DNA of 64,000 bases, from contig NZ_JIBC01000006.1 of NCBI RefSeq assembly GCF_000620505.1, forward strand, positions 248,001 to 312,000, given 5' to 3'. Shown piece by piece: positions 35,555 to 45,472 of the stretch; position 1 is the first letter of the stretch, and each line of letters begins with the position of its first letter. The stretch is from Sulfitobacter sp. 20_GPM-1509m. Its GTDB lineage: Bacteria; Pseudomonadota; Alphaproteobacteria; Rhodobacterales; Rhodobacteraceae. A program made the translations under genes and the position numbers. The notes beneath the pieces were generated by a model. It was not told where the DNA came from and searched no databases. It saw nothing but the letters and a program-made list of their open reading frames with translations.

Positions 35555-37345
35555 TCAGATTGGTGCCGTCGCGTCCTTTAGCCAGGCCAGTGCGTCCGGG
35601 CTGACACGTGGTCCGATTTTCTCCAGCACGTCGGCGTGATAGGCATTCAGCCAGTCGCGCGCGGCTTTGTCCATTTCGTCGGGCAGGATCAGGCGGCGGT
35701 CGATAGGCACGAAGGTCAGCGTGCGCCAGCACAGCATCGCCCGCTGCGCGTCTCCGCCCGCAGGCGCGGTTGCGGGTTCGACCACCAGCAGGTTTTCGAT
35801 CCGGATGCCAAAGGCACCCTCGCGGTAGTAGCCCGGTTCGTTGGACAGGATCATGCCCGGTTGCAGCGGCACATGGCTGGCACGGGACAGGCGTTGCGGG
35901 CCTTCATGCACCGACAGGTACGCGCCGACGCCATGGCCCAGCCCGTGGTCAAAGTCCTGATGCGCGTACCACAGGGGCGCGCGGCCGATGGCTTCGATGT
36001 CACGACCGGCAAGGCCCACGGGCCAGCGCAGGCGCGACACGGCGATCATGCCCATCAGCACGCGGGTAAAGGCCGCGCATTCGTCTGTTCCGGGTGTGCC
36101 AATGGCGATCGTACGGGTGATGTCGGTGGTGCCGTCCAGATACTGCCCGCCGCTGTCCAGCACCAGCAGGTGCCCATCCTCAAGCGTCAGGTCGGTGTCT
36201 TCGGTCACATGATAGTGGGCAATCGCGCCGTTCGGGCCGGCACCTGCGATGGTGTCAAAGCTGATGTTCTGCAAGGCGTTGTCATTGCGCCGAAAGGCTT
36301 CGAGCCGGGTCGCGACCTCGATTTCGGTGACGGTGCCGGGGGCTTGGGCATCCAGCCACGCCAGCAGTTCGACCACGGCCGCCCCGTCGCGCAGGTGGGC
36401 GCTGGCGCTGCCTTCGATCTCGGCGGGGTTCTTGCAGGCCTTGGGCAGGGCGCAGGGATCGTCGCCCCATGTGCCGCTGTCGCCCATGGTGTCGGCCACG
36501 ATAAAGGGGACCGAGGATTTTTCCATACGCACAGGGCCGGTCAGCTTGGCAATCTCGGTCAGGAAGCTGTCGGGGTCATGGGCCGTAACCTCGGCACCCA
36601 GATGGTCGCGCACGTCGTCCAGCTTGGCGTCGGCCATGAACAGATCGACCTGACCGTTCGCGTGCAGCACGGCGAACCCTTGGGCCACCGGATTGCAATG
36701 AATGTCGGCACCGCGGATGTTCAGCAACCAGCACAGGCTGTCGGGCAGGGTGATGATGGCCGCGGTTTCCCCGGCCTGGGCCAGGTCGGCCCCCAGTCTC
36801 GTGCGTTTGGATTCGTGGCTTTCGCCTGCGAATTCCAGCGGATGGACCTTGGCCGGTGCCATTGCGGGGCCGGGCTGGTCGTCCCATATGGCGTCGACCA
36901 TGTTGTCGGTGGGTTTCAGGGTGATGCCCGTGCCTGCCAGCGCCTGCATCAGCTGTTCGATCTGGCCTGCGGTGTGCAGCCACGGGTCAAAGCCGATGAC
37001 GCCGCCCGATGGCATCTGTTCGATCAGCCAGTCGGCCAGACCTGTCTCGGGCCAGTGGACGGGGGTATAGACATCGGCCACCTGCGTCTTGATCTGGGTG
37101 CGGTAGCGCCCGTCAATGAACACGCCTGCCACATGGGGCAGCACGGCGCAGAAACCGGCCGAACCGGTGAAGCCCGTCAGCCAGACCAGACGGTCATCGC
37201 GCGGGGCTACATATTCGCCCTGATGCGCGTCGGCGCGGGGGATCAGGAAACCGCTCAGCCCCTGTGCGTTCAGTTCGGCACGCAGGGCTTGCAGGCGAGG
37301 GGGGCCTTGCTCGGGGCGTGCGGTCACGTCGAACGACTGGTACAT
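35555..37345 (-). CDS. Xaa-Pro aminopeptidase (M24B family)
   Basis: Metallopeptidase removing N-terminal residues before proline. The 596 residues form a three-domain eukaryote-type aminopeptidase P: two N-terminal creatinase-like domains (about 1-300) and the pita-bread catalytic domain. Metal ligands visible: Asp pair in LDSGGQYLDGTTDITRT, His in GLGHGVGAYLSVHEGP, Glu in SNEPGYY and Glu in GIRIENLL. ATG at 37345 with AGGAG 8 nt upstream. cobT lies 56 bp upstream in the same direction. Confidence 0.94.
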   Translation of the reverse strand: MYQSFDVTARPEQGPPRLQALRAELNAQGLSGFLIPRADAHQGEYVAPRDDRLVWLTGFTGSAGFCAVLPHVAGVFIDGRYRTQIKTQVADVYTPVHWPETGLADWLIEQMPSGGVIGFDPWLHTAGQIEQLMQALAGTGITLKPTDNMVDAIWDDQPGPAMAPAKVHPLEFAGESHESKRTRLGADLAQAGETAAIITLPDSLCWLLNIRGADIHCNPVAQGFAVLHANGQVDLFMADAKLDDVRDHLGAEVTAHDPDSFLTEIAKLTGPVRMEKSSVPFIVADTMGDSGTWGDDPCALPKACKNPAEIEGSASAHLRDGAAVVELLAWLDAQAPGTVTEIEVATRLEAFRRNDNALQNISFDTIAGAGPNGAIAHYHVTEDTDLTLEDGHLLVLDSGGQYLDGTTDITRTIAIGTPGTDECAAFTRVLMGMIAVSRLRWPVGLAGRDIEAIGRAPLWYAHQDFDHGLGHGVGAYLSVHEGPQRLSRASHVPLQPGMILSNEPGYYREGAFGIRIENLLVVEPATAPAGGDAQRAMLCWRTLTFVPIDRRLILPDEMDKAARDWLNAYHADVLEKIGPRVSPDALAWLKDATAPI

Positions 37346-37401
37346 GGGCCTGTCTCCTCTTGCTGCTTCTCGCTGTGCGCGCCACCCGGGGGGCGCAGAT
37401 C

Positions 37402-39279
37402 TTATCTGCCGTTGCGCATTCCCATGACGCGGGCGCGTGCACGCGGGTCGCTGTCGAACAATGCGGCCAGTTGCTCGGTCATTGCCCCGGCCAGCTGGTC
37501 CACGTCCGTGATGGTCACGGCGCGGTCGTAATAGCGGGTCACGTCGTGGCCGATGCCGATGGCCAACAGTTCCACAGCGCGGCGTTTTTCGATCATGGCG
37601 ATCACGTCGCGCAGGTGTTTTTCCAGATAGTTGGCGGGGTTGACGCTGAGCGTGCTGTCATCGACCGGCGCGCCGTCGGAAATCACCATCAGGATCTTGC
37701 GCGCCTCGGACCGGTTCACCATGCGCCGGTGCGCCCATTCCAGCGCCTCGCCGTCGATGTTCTCCTTCAACAGGCCCTCTTTCATCATCAGGCCCAGGTT
37801 GGGCCGCGCGCGACGCCACGGGGCATCAGCGGATTTGTAGATGATGTGGCGCAGGTCGTTCAGGCGGCCCGGCGTTTGCGGGCGGCCATCGTTCAGCCAT
37901 GCCTCGCGGGCCTGTCCGCCCTTCCACGCGCGGGTGGTAAAGCCCAGGATCTCGACCTTGACGTTACAGCGTTCCAGCGTGCGCGCCAGGACATCGGCAC
38001 AGATCGCCGCGATGCTGATCGGGCGGCCCCGCATCGAACCGGAGTTGTCCAGCAGCAGCGTCACGACGGTATCGCGGAATTCGGTGTCCTTCTCGACCTT
38101 GAAGCTGAGCGGGGTGGTCGGGTTCGCCACGATCCGCGCCAGACGGCCCGCGTCCAGCGTGCCCTCTTCCAGATCAAACTCCCAGCTGCGGTTTTGCTGC
38201 GCTTGCAGGCGGCGTTGCAGCTTGTTGGCCAGACGGCTGACCGCGCCCTTCAGCGGTTCAAGCTGCTGGTCCAGATAGGCGCGCAGGCGTTCCAGTTCGA
38301 CCGGTTCGGCCAGTTCGTCGGCGCTGATCTCTTCGTCGTGGGTCGCAAGATAGACCTTATAGTCGGGGTCGGCGTCGCTGTAGGGCTGCGGGGCAGGCGG
38401 TTCCAGCGGCGCTTCGCCGTCGGGCATCTCGGCCTCTTCGCCCATCTCCTGATCGGCCATCTCGTCCATCGAGACCTGGGCCTGCGACGCGTCCTGTTGT
38501 TCTTCCTGCGACTGCTCGGGCGACCCTTCGGCCTCTTCGCCGTCGTCATCGTCGTTGCCGGTGCTGTCGGGATCCTGTTCCTCTTCGGCCCCTTCTTCGG
38601 CCTGGTCTTCCTGATCCTCGTCCACCTGGTCGGGGTCATCGCCAATCTGGTCGCCATAGCCCAGATCCTTGATGATCTGACGCGAGAAGCGGGCGAAATC
38701 GGCCTGATTGCTCAGGGTCTTGTCCAGGTTGTCCAGCGTCACACCGGCCTGTTCCTCGATAAAGCCGCGCCACATCTCCATGGCGTTCTTGGCTCCGGGG
38801 GGCAGTTCGCGCCCCGTGGCCAGATGGCGGATCAGATAGCCAGCCGCGGTGGCCAGCGGCACGTCCGAGGCCTGTTTCACCTGATCATAGCCCTTGCGGG
38901 CTGCTTCGTTTGCGATCTTGGCGTCGATGTTGCCGGCAGTGCCGGGCATGTCGCGCGCGCCCATCGCTTCGCAGCGGGCGGTTTCCATCGCTTCGTACAA
39001 CTCGCGCGCCACCTCGCCCGAGGGCAGGTATTTCGAATGGGTCTGACCGTTGTGATAGCGCCGGTGCAGCGCCAGCGCGTCGGCGGTGCCACGGGCCAGC
39101 AGAACCTCCTGGCGGGTCATGCGGCGGGTCACCTGCGGCAGCCGCATCGCATCGCCCGACAGCCCCGACGGGTCGGCGGAATAGCTGACGTTCAGGTCGG
39201 GGTCATTGGCCATGACCTTGGTCGCTTCACCAAGCGCCTTTTTGAACGCGTCTGCGGGGTTGTCGGTGGGTTTGCTCAT
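37402..39279 (-). CDS. cobT: Aerobic cobaltochelatase subunit CobT
   Basis: Large AAA-partner subunit of the CobNST complex that inserts cobalt into hydrogenobyrinic acid a,c-diamide, ATP-dependently, in aerobic B12 synthesis. The 625 residues have an N-terminal domain, a highly acidic Asp/Glu/Gln-rich middle (about 210-290) and a C-terminal von Willebrand A domain with the MIDAS motif DNSGSM. ATG 39279 overlaps the stop of the small secreted-protein gene by 4 bp. CobN, the third subunit, is not in the window. Confidence 0.95.
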   Translation of the reverse strand: MSKPTDNPADAFKKALGEATKVMANDPDLNVSYSADPSGLSGDAMRLPQVTRRMTRQEVLLARGTADALALHRRYHNGQTHSKYLPSGEVARELYEAMETARCEAMGARDMPGTAGNIDAKIANEAARKGYDQVKQASDVPLATAAGYLIRHLATGRELPPGAKNAMEMWRGFIEEQAGVTLDNLDKTLSNQADFARFSRQIIKDLGYGDQIGDDPDQVDEDQEDQAEEGAEEEQDPDSTGNDDDDGEEAEGSPEQSQEEQQDASQAQVSMDEMADQEMGEEAEMPDGEAPLEPPAPQPYSDADPDYKVYLATHDEEISADELAEPVELERLRAYLDQQLEPLKGAVSRLANKLQRRLQAQQNRSWEFDLEEGTLDAGRLARIVANPTTPLSFKVEKDTEFRDTVVTLLLDNSGSMRGRPISIAAICADVLARTLERCNVKVEILGFTTRAWKGGQAREAWLNDGRPQTPGRLNDLRHIIYKSADAPWRRARPNLGLMMKEGLLKENIDGEALEWAHRRMVNRSEARKILMVISDGAPVDDSTLSVNPANYLEKHLRDVIAMIEKRRAVELLAIGIGHDVTRYYDRAVTITDVDQLAGAMTEQLAALFDSDPRARARVMGMRNGR

Positions 39280-39668
39280 GACAGCTTTCGGGTCTCGGGG
39301 TGGTCCTTGGCGAAACTCTTGCAGGTTTCGCCGAGGGCTTCAAACACATCCGCGCTTTGGCGGTCGCGGCCAAAGATCATCGCCTCGACCATCGTTTCCA
39401 TCAGCGGACGCTGGTCCGCGATATAGCGGTCGATGTCAGCGCGGGGCGATGTGCCAAGGCGTAGGGCAACGGCGCGGAATGCAGCGGCGCGGGTGGCGTC
39501 CGTGGGATCAACCGACAGGTAATGCGACCGTGCCGCATAGTCGGAATAGCCCAGCCACAAGGCCGCGCATTGGGCGGCGGGGTAGATGGACAGATCGCGG
39601 TCAGCCTGGGCGGCGCCGACGCCGAGCACACCAAGGGCGGCTGCGGTTGTCAGCGCCTTCAGGCTCAC
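39276..39668 (-). CDS. Secreted 130-aa protein between cobS and cobT, function unknown
   Basis: 130 residues with a clear signal peptide ([22 protein letters not shown], cleavage likely after Ala22). The mature part has two cysteines ([16 protein letters not shown]) that could form a disulfide and is mainly helical. I do not recognise a family. It overlaps cobS upstream and cobT downstream by 4 bp each (ATGA both times), so translation of the three is coupled. An exported protein within a cytosolic chelatase operon is odd; a periplasmic cobalt or corrinoid role would be speculation. Confidence 0.8.
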   Translation of the reverse strand: MSLKALTTAAALGVLGVGAAQADRDLSIYPAAQCAALWLGYSDYAARSHYLSVDPTDATRAAAFRAVALRLGTSPRADIDRYIADQRPLMETMVEAMIFGRDRQSADVFEALGETCKSFAKDHPETRKLS

Positions 39669-40654
39669 CCCAGGCTCACGCTGGCCGCCGACTCCGGCAG
39701 TTCCTCGTCGAACAGGCGCTGATAGAACTCGGCCACCGTCTGGCGCTCAAGCTCGTCGCATTTATTCAGGAACGACAGGCGGAAGGCGTAGCCCACGTTG
39801 CGGAAGATCTCGGCGTTCTGGGCCCATGCGATGACGGTCCGCGGGCTCATCACCGTGGACAGATCGCCGTTCATGAAGGCGGTGCGCGTCAGGTCGGCCA
39901 CGGTCACCATCTGCTTGACGATCTTGCGGCCTTTTTCGCTGTTGTAATGCGGGTTCTTCGACAGGACGATCGCGGTTTCCGCGTCGATCGACAGATAGTT
40001 CAGCGTGGCGACCAGCGACCAGCGGTCCATCTGACCCTGGTTGATCTGCTGGGTGCCGTGGTACAGGCCCGTGGTGTCGCCCAGACCAACGGTGTTGGCG
40101 GTCGCAAAGATGCGGAAATAGCGGTGCGGGTGGATCACCTTGTTCTGGTCCAAGAGCGTCAGCTTGCCGTCCACTTCCAGCACACGCTGGATCACGAACA
40201 TCACGTCTGCGCGGCCCGCGTCGTATTCGTCGAACACGATGGCCGTAGGGTTGCGCAGGGCCCAGGGAAGGATGCCTTCCTGGAAGTCCGTAACCTGTTT
40301 GCCGTCTTTCAGCTTGATCGCATCCTTGCCGATCAGGTCGATCCGGCTGATGTGGCTGTCCAGGTTGACGCGCACGGCGGGCCAGTTCAGGCGGGCGGCG
40401 ACCTGTTCGATGTGGGTCGATTTGCCCGTACCGTGATAGCCTTGGATCATCACGCGGCGGTTGTGGGTAAACCCTGCCAGAATGGCCAGCGTGGTGTCGG
40501 CGTCAAATTTGTAAGTGCTGTCGACATCGGGCACGCGGTCCGAACTGTCGGCAAAGCCTTTGACCACCATGTCAGTGTCGATGCCAAAGACCTCGCGCAC
40601 GGAAATCTCTTCGGTGGGTTTTGCGTTAATATCCAGGTCACCGTCGGCCATCAT
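39665..40654 (-). CDS. cobS: Aerobic cobaltochelatase subunit CobS
   Basis: AAA+ ATPase subunit of cobaltochelatase, working as a ring with CobT. The 329 residues carry Walker A GYHGTGKS (72-79), Walker B IVFDEYD, and the sensor stretch [20 protein letters not shown] chose the ATG at 40654 ([10 protein letters not shown]), since AAGGACAG lies directly upstream, although the frame remains open far beyond it. First gene of the cobS-hypothetical-cobT unit. Confidence 0.95.
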   Translation of the reverse strand: MMADGDLDINAKPTEEISVREVFGIDTDMVVKGFADSSDRVPDVDSTYKFDADTTLAILAGFTHNRRVMIQGYHGTGKSTHIEQVAARLNWPAVRVNLDSHISRIDLIGKDAIKLKDGKQVTDFQEGILPWALRNPTAIVFDEYDAGRADVMFVIQRVLEVDGKLTLLDQNKVIHPHRYFRIFATANTVGLGDTTGLYHGTQQINQGQMDRWSLVATLNYLSIDAETAIVLSKNPHYNSEKGRKIVKQMVTVADLTRTAFMNGDLSTVMSPRTVIAWAQNAEIFRNVGYAFRLSFLNKCDELERQTVAEFYQRLFDEELPESAASVSLG

Positions 40655-40844
40655 CTGTCCTTGTCTTTGGTATCTCGCGCCGTTGCGCACCCGGCAGTTG
40701 GTGCAACATATCGAAAGGAAGGGCAAGGGGGGCAGGCATCGCAGCCCCGCGAAAGCACGGGACGTGGCGTCGCTTAGCGCGTCGTTTGGACAAATCAAAC
40801 GCGGCGCGTTGAAAATTTCGTGAACGGATTGGCGAACATTTTTT

Positions 40845-40870
40845 GAAACTACTCCGGGTCGGCCTCCGTA
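40845..40870 (+). promoter_or_regulatory. Candidate ECF-sigma promoter of the FAS1 gene
   Basis: GAAAC (40845-40849), 17 bp, CGTA (40867-40870): the layout of an extracytoplasmic-function sigma promoter (GGAAC-N16/17-CGTW). It lies 56 bp before the start of the FAS1 gene. The -35 box has one mismatch to GGAAC. Confidence 0.4.
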
Positions 40871-40925
40871 TCTCTGGTCACATCCGGCATGACGCCGATG
40901 ACTGAAATGAACCTGGGAGATCACT

Positions 40926-41489
40926 ATGTTTTCGACAAAGAAACTTGCCACAACTGCTCTGGTCCTGAGCCTGTCGGGCTTTGGCTTCGCTGCTTCGGCG
41001 ATGGACAACCCGATGGTTGGCGGCGCCGCCATGTACGCAGACAAGAACATCGTGGAAAACGCTGTGAACTCGGCAGACCACACAACGCTGGTTGCAGCAG
41101 TGCAAGCGGCCGGTCTGGTTGACACACTGTCGGGCGAAGGCCCCTTTACCGTGTTCGCCCCCACCAACGAAGCTTTTGCTGCGCTGCCCGAGGGCACCGT
41201 TGAAACTCTGCTGAAGCCTGAAAACAAAGACATGCTGACCAAGATCCTGACCTGCCACGTGGTTGCCGCCGACGCGATGTCGGATGCGATTGCCGGTATG
41301 ATCGCGGATGATGGCGGCGAGCATGACGTGCCGACCGTTGGCGGTTGCACACTGAAAGCCAAGATGGCCGGTGACAACATCACCCTGACAGACGAGCGCG
41401 GCCAGGTTGCAACCGTGACCATCGCCGACGTGAAACAGTCGAACGGCGTGATCCACGTGATCGACACCGTTCTGCTGCCTGCGGAATAA
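40926..41489 (+). CDS. Secreted fasciclin (FAS1) domain protein
   Basis: 187 residues: a signal peptide (about 1-25, ending AASA) and one FAS1 domain (about 40-185) with its two conserved motifs, [15 protein letters not shown] (H1 region) and [13 protein letters not shown] (H2 region). Such proteins mediate adhesion or surface interactions; the bacterial target is generally unknown. ATG 40926 with GGGAG upstream. Stand-alone, with an ECF-like promoter and its own terminator. Confidence 0.93.
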   Translation: MFSTKKLATTALVLSLSGFGFAASAMDNPMVGGAAMYADKNIVENAVNSADHTTLVAAVQAAGLVDTLSGEGPFTVFAPTNEAFAALPEGTVETLLKPENKDMLTKILTCHVVAADAMSDAIAGMIADDGGEHDVPTVGGCTLKAKMAGDNITLTDERGQVATVTIADVKQSNGVIHVIDTVLLPAE

Positions 41490-41532
41490 GCACTGCGCAC
41501 GGACGCTGGCCCCCTCCGCCAGCCCAAAACGA

Positions 41533-41566
41533 CAAACGCCCCGCTTTTGCGGGGCGTTTTGCGTTT
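41533..41566. terminator. Bidirectional Rho-independent terminator
   Basis: CAAACGCCCCGC-TTTT-GCGGGGCGTTTTGCG: a 10-bp GC-rich stem with A-run before and T-run after. It serves the FAS1 gene (+) and the convergent J-domain gene (-). Confidence 0.92.
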
Positions 41567-41582
41567 CGGGGGCTGGTGGCCT

Positions 41583-42209
41583 TCAGTCCTTGAAGTTCTT
41601 GCTGGCCTTGATCTGGTCCCAGGCCCACATGACCTCTTGAAGCTGCTCTTCCTGCGAGCGGTCGCCGCCGTTCATATCCGGGTGCAGCACTTTGATCAGC
41701 GCCTTGTAGGCTTTGCGCACCTCGGCCTTGGTCCAGCTGTCCTTGGCTTCCAGGATCTCCATGGCACGGCGTTCGGTGGGGGGCAGCTTCTTGCCCGCGC
41801 CACCGGCCTTGCCGGGGTTTTGCGTCGCGTTCGCGCCCAGCACCTGATGCGGGTCCTCGATGCCCAGCCGCGCCCAGGCCCGCGCCTCGGGGTCGCCCAT
41901 GGGCTTGGTCGCGCGCTCCCAGACCTTGTCCTTGGACATCTGCGCGTTCAGCTCGGCCTCGGTGGTGCCGTCGAAGAAGTTCCATTTCAGGTTATATTCG
42001 CGCACGTGCTGCTGGCAGAACCAGAAATAGTCGTCCAGCACGTCCGGCGCCTTGGGCGCGCGGTATTTGCCGGGTTCGTCACAGCCGTCGTGGTCGCAAA
42101 TGCGGGTTGAGGTTTCGGATGCCCCCGACATCCCGCGACGTCCGCGCGGGTTCTTTTTCTTGGCGGAGGAGACGGACATATCGAAACCGAAGGGATCAGA
42201 CTTGGACAT
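41583..42209 (-). CDS. J-domain (DnaJ-like) protein
   Basis: 208 residues with a C-terminal J domain (about 148-205, HPD at 176-178) that would stimulate an Hsp70 ATPase. The N-terminal part is unrelated to DnaJ and has CDHDGC (Cys38, Cys43) and WFCQQH (Cys65, His68), spaced like a small zinc site. Basic N-terminus ([10 protein letters not shown]). No G/F or DnaJ zinc-finger repeat region, so it is a class C J-protein. ATG 42209. Known as a 'DnaJ family molecular chaperone' type in Rhodobacteraceae; client unknown. Confidence 0.88.
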   Translation of the reverse strand: MSKSDPFGFDMSVSSAKKKNPRGRRGMSGASETSTRICDHDGCDEPGKYRAPKAPDVLDDYFWFCQQHVREYNLKWNFFDGTTEAELNAQMSKDKVWERATKPMGDPEARAWARLGIEDPHQVLGANATQNPGKAGGAGKKLPPTERRAMEILEAKDSWTKAEVRKAYKALIKVLHPDMNGGDRSQEEQLQEVMWAWDQIKASKNFKD

Positions 42210-42284
42210 TTGGACAACCTTATCGACTCTGGGCGGTTACTTTAGGATATTGGGGCGGAGATAGAAGGGGGCGCAGTTAAAAAA

Positions 42285-42554
42285 GTGAGCGAATTAATGC
42301 GAGTGGCAGACGAGATTGCGGAAAAGTTGAACGATGCCTTTTCTCCGCGCGAATTGGACGTTGTGGACGACAGTGCGTCCCATGCAGGTCATGCAAATGC
42401 CCCCGAGGCGGGGCAAAGCCATTTCAATGTGCGCATCCGGGCGGATGCCTTTGCAGGTCAGAGCCGGATTGCCCGTCACCGCGCGGTGCATTCGGCCATC
42501 GGAGCCGAACTGATCGGTCGTATTCACGCGTTGGCGATCGACGCCGACGCGTAA
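42285..42554 (+). CDS. bolA: BolA-family protein
   Basis: 89 residues of the BolA/YrbA fold, which partners monothiol glutaredoxins in iron-sulfur and iron homeostasis. Seen: the early helix, then SHFNVRIRADAFAGQSRIARHRAVH with the conserved histidines and the FxGxSRxxRHR motif. GTG start at 42285 (MSELMRVADEIAEKL); an ATG at 42297 is an alternative. It is divergent from the J-domain gene and its stop abuts the stop of the convergent gene without a gap. Confidence 0.92.
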   Translation: MSELMRVADEIAEKLNDAFSPRELDVVDDSASHAGHANAPEAGQSHFNVRIRADAFAGQSRIARHRAVHSAIGAELIGRIHALAIDADA

Positions 42555-43127
42555 TTACTTGTCGCTGCGGGTGACCCCTTTCAGGCGACTGCGGTTGCTG
42601 GCGAGGTTTTGCAGCGAACTGGACATGCCCGACACTTCGGAGGTTTCCTCGACGCCGTTGTCGGACAGCATATGAGTGGCCCCGGCGCGCGGTGTTTTCT
42701 GTTCGTCGGGGTCGACGTCGGCATCGGTGTCCACAAGTGGCACATCTGCTGTTGTCGTGGTGTCCTCGGGCAGCGCCCGAGGTTTCTCTTCTGCGTCGAC
42801 CTTTGGTGCTGTCGCGACCAGCGGCGTCGCCGTCACCGGCGGCGTCGTGACCACGGGTGAGTCGGACACCGGCGCGACGGTGGTGTGTTTGTGCGCCACC
42901 GCCCTGCGAAAGATCAGCATGTTGCGCCATTCGGTTGTCGAGCCGGTCAGACCCGACCGTTCCGTCGAAGGCAGCGTATCGGCGCGCAGATATTCCCAGC
43001 CATCAGCGGCCAATTGGTTCATCAACCCCTCCAGCGCATTGGCAAAGCGGGCCTCGGGGCCTTTGACCCCTTCGCCTTTCAGACCTTTGGCGGGTGCCGG
43101 AACAACCTTGTATTCGTACTGTGTCAT
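42555..43127 (-). CDS. DUF4177-like protein with a long disordered tail
   Basis: 190 residues. The first 65 (MTQYEYKVVPAPAKG ... GWEYLRADTL ... LIFRR) look like DUF4177, a small domain without assigned function. The rest is low complexity, rich in Thr, Val, Pro, Asp and Glu, and probably disordered. ATG 43127 chosen as the domain's natural start; a GTG 12 bp upstream is also open. No membrane segment. Confidence 0.75.
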   Translation of the reverse strand: MTQYEYKVVPAPAKGLKGEGVKGPEARFANALEGLMNQLAADGWEYLRADTLPSTERSGLTGSTTEWRNMLIFRRAVAHKHTTVAPVSDSPVVTTPPVTATPLVATAPKVDAEEKPRALPEDTTTTADVPLVDTDADVDPDEQKTPRAGATHMLSDNGVEETSEVSGMSSSLQNLASNRSRLKGVTRSDK

Positions 43128-43202
43128 GACCTGTGCCACCGCCCTCGTAATGTCATTGCGGAGGGGGATATACCAAGTGCCCGACAGATGTGAAAGGGCG
43201 CA

Positions 43203-43700
43203 TCAGCCTTTGCGGTGGATACCGATCTTGCGACCGGCACGATCCGGCCAAGGCAACCCACTTTGGGCGGTGTGAAACTTGCGCAGGTTCGCAATGATGT
43301 GATCGGGCATCGGCGCCACGCGCGGCCCCGCCTGATCCACATGCAGCGTCAGCCCCTCGCCGGTGGCCGCCAGCCAGCCGTCCGCGTGCCACAGCTCTTG
43401 ATAGAGGTGAAAGCGTTTCTCATCGAAATCAAGAAGTTGCACGGTGGAATAGACCTGATCCCCTTCGTGCAGCTCGCGCACGTAGCAGATGTGAAACTCG
43501 GCGACATAGGTCGTGCAGCCGGTGGATTTCAGGTAGTCCAGCCCAAAGCCGAATTGGGGGTACAGATCGTCCACGGACGTGTCCATCAGCACCGAATAAT
43601 AGGCCATGTTCAAATGCCCGTTATAGTCGATCCATTCGGGGCGCACGGTCATCGGCTTGCTGCGGAACAGCAGGTCGGAGTGGAGGGTGGAATTGGTCAT
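43203..43700 (-). CDS. Hot-dog-fold acyl-CoA thioesterase family protein
   Basis: 165 residues of the 4-hydroxybenzoyl-CoA thioesterase/YbgC-like hot-dog family. The conserved VRPEWIDYNGHLNMAYY segment has the catalytic aspartate at the family position, followed by the YVAEFHICYVRELHEGDQV strand. Related proteins include betainyl-CoA thioesterases of carnitine degradation, but no carnitine genes lie nearby. ATG 43700 with AAGGC upstream. Confidence 0.87.
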   Translation of the reverse strand: MTNSTLHSDLLFRSKPMTVRPEWIDYNGHLNMAYYSVLMDTSVDDLYPQFGFGLDYLKSTGCTTYVAEFHICYVRELHEGDQVYSTVQLLDFDEKRFHLYQELWHADGWLAATGEGLTLHVDQAGPRVAPMPDHIIANLRKFHTAQSGLPWPDRAGRKIGIHRKG

Positions 43701-43772
43701 GGTTTGCCTTCGTGTCACTTGCGTTGACCCAAGGTGAGGGGCGCGGGTGCCAAGGTAAAGCGCGACGTGGCG

Positions 43773-43824
43773 GCGCGCCCGCTTGGGGCGCGCGCCGGAT
43801 TTGGATATTTTTAGCCAAAAGAAG
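43773..43824 (+). repeat. GC hairpin plus GGATATTTTTAGCCAAAAGAAG tail
   Basis: GCGCGCCC (43773-43780) pairs with GGGCGCGC (43786-43793); shortly after comes GGATATTTTT-AGCCAAAAGAAG (43803-43824). A second example, hairpin plus GGATTTTTTTGAGCCAGACAAGAAG, is at 33336-33382 after recN. On the minus strand this one lies just beyond the gatB stop. Confidence 0.45.
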
Positions 43825-43830
43825 GGCGGA

Positions 43831-45342
43831 TCAGCCCTTTAGCTTTTGCGCGACCAGTTCGTTGACCGCCTTGGGGTTGGCCTTGCCACCGGTGGCTTTC
43901 ATCACCTGACCGACGAACCAGCCTGCCAGTTTCGGGTTTTCCTGTGCCTTGGCGACCTGATCGGGGTTTGCGGCGATGATCTCGTCCACCGCGGCCTCGA
44001 TGGCGCCGGTGTCGGTGACCTGTTTCAGGCCCTCGGTCTCGACGATCTCGGCGGGGTCGCGGCCTGTGGTATAGGCGATTTCAAAGACATCCTTGGCAAT
44101 CTTTCCGCTGATGGCATCGGATGCGATCAGGTCGATGATGCCGCCCAGCTGCGCGGGCGTCACCGGGCTTGCGTCAATGTCCTTGTCGTCTTTTTTCAGG
44201 CGGCCGAACAATTCGTTGATGACCCAGTTGGCGGCCATCTTGCCGTCGCGGCCTGCGGCCACGGCTTCGAAATAGCCGGCGCTGTCCAGATCGGCGGTCA
44301 GCACGGAAGCGTCATAGTCGGTCAGGCCGAAGTCATTGATAAACCGCGCCTTCTTGGCGTCGGGCAGTTCGGGCAGGGAGGATTTGATCTGGTCAACCCA
44401 GTCCTGTTCGATCTCCAGCGGCAGCAGGTCGGGGTCGGGGAAATAGCGATAGTCATGCGCCTCTTCCTTGGACCGCTGTGTGCGTGTCTCGCCTTTGACG
44501 GGATCAAAGCCGCGCGTTTCCTGATCCACTTCACCGCCAGCCTCAAGGATCGCAATCTGGCGCCGTGCCTCGACTTCGATGGCCTGCTGGATAAAGCGGG
44601 TGGAGTTCATGTTCTTGATCTCGCAGCGCGTGCCCAGATGTCCGAAATCGCCGGACTCGCGGTAGCGTTCATAGTCACCGGGCCGACAGACCGACACGTT
44701 GACGTCCGCGCGCAGGTTGCCGTTCTGCATGTCACCGTCGCAGGTGCCCAGGTAACGCATGATCTGGCGCAGCTTCAGGATATAGGCTGCGGCCTCTTCG
44801 GCGCTGCGGATGTCGGGGCGGCTGACGATTTCCATCAGGCAGACGCCGGCGCGGTTCAGGTCGACAAAGGACATGTCGGGGTCCATGTCGTGAATCGACT
44901 TGCCCGCGTCCTGTTCCATGTGGATGCGTTCCACGCGCACCGGGCGCGCGGTGCCGTCGCCCAGTTCCACCAGCACTTCACCCTCGCCCACGATGGGGTG
45001 GTAAAGCTGGCTGATCTGATAGCCTGCGGGTTGGTCGGGGTAGAAATAGTTCTTGCGGTCAAAGGCCGATTTCAGGTGAATCTCGGCGTTCAGGCCCAGC
45101 CCCGTGCGCACGGCCTGTTCGATGCAGTATTCGTTGATCACCGGCAACATGCCGGGCATCGCGGCGTCAATGAAGGCGACGTTCGAATTCGGCTCGGCGC
45201 CGAATTGGGTCGACGCGCCCGAGAACAGCTTGGCGTTGGATGCGACCTGTGCGTGGACTTCCATCCCGATCACCAGTTCCCAATCGTGTTTGGCCCCGGC
45301 AATCACGCGGGGTTTCGGCAGGTCATAGGACAGGTCAAGCAT
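43831..45342 (-). CDS. gatB: Asp-tRNA(Asn)/Glu-tRNA(Gln) amidotransferase subunit B
   Basis: Subunit of GatCAB that converts misacylated Glu-tRNA(Gln) and Asp-tRNA(Asn). The 503 residues show the catalytic GatB core ([43 protein letters not shown]) and the C-terminal tRNA-binding YqeY-like tail ([16 protein letters not shown]). ATG 45342 has GGTGAG upstream; the frame is open 28 codons further. GatA and GatC are not in the window. Confidence 0.96.
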   Translation of the reverse strand: MLDLSYDLPKPRVIAGAKHDWELVIGMEVHAQVASNAKLFSGASTQFGAEPNSNVAFIDAAMPGMLPVINEYCIEQAVRTGLGLNAEIHLKSAFDRKNYFYPDQPAGYQISQLYHPIVGEGEVLVELGDGTARPVRVERIHMEQDAGKSIHDMDPDMSFVDLNRAGVCLMEIVSRPDIRSAEEAAAYILKLRQIMRYLGTCDGDMQNGNLRADVNVSVCRPGDYERYRESGDFGHLGTRCEIKNMNSTRFIQQAIEVEARRQIAILEAGGEVDQETRGFDPVKGETRTQRSKEEAHDYRYFPDPDLLPLEIEQDWVDQIKSSLPELPDAKKARFINDFGLTDYDASVLTADLDSAGYFEAVAAGRDGKMAANWVINELFGRLKKDDKDIDASPVTPAQLGGIIDLIASDAISGKIAKDVFEIAYTTGRDPAEIVETEGLKQVTDTGAIEAAVDEIIAANPDQVAKAQENPKLAGWFVGQVMKATGGKANPKAVNELVAQKLKG

Positions 45343-45472
45343 GGTCTCACCAAAGGCTGTGGGGCATTGCCGGACGGTGTAGTCCAGCACCCGCTGTGCT
45401 GCAAGAGGGCGCGACAATGCGGACACGTTGCGGGGCTATGCAGGGACCGGCGGCTGGGATAATACATGCACC

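Noticed and set aside
37264-39426. 720-aa plus-strand ORF across cobT
   Set aside because: Antisense shadow of cobT; hydrophobic runs mirror the acidic repeats of the real protein.
40655-41527. Long N-terminal extension of CobS across the FAS1 gene
   Set aside because: The extension is antisense to a clear FAS1 coding sequence and has no ribosome site; AAGGACAG directly precedes the ATG at 40654.
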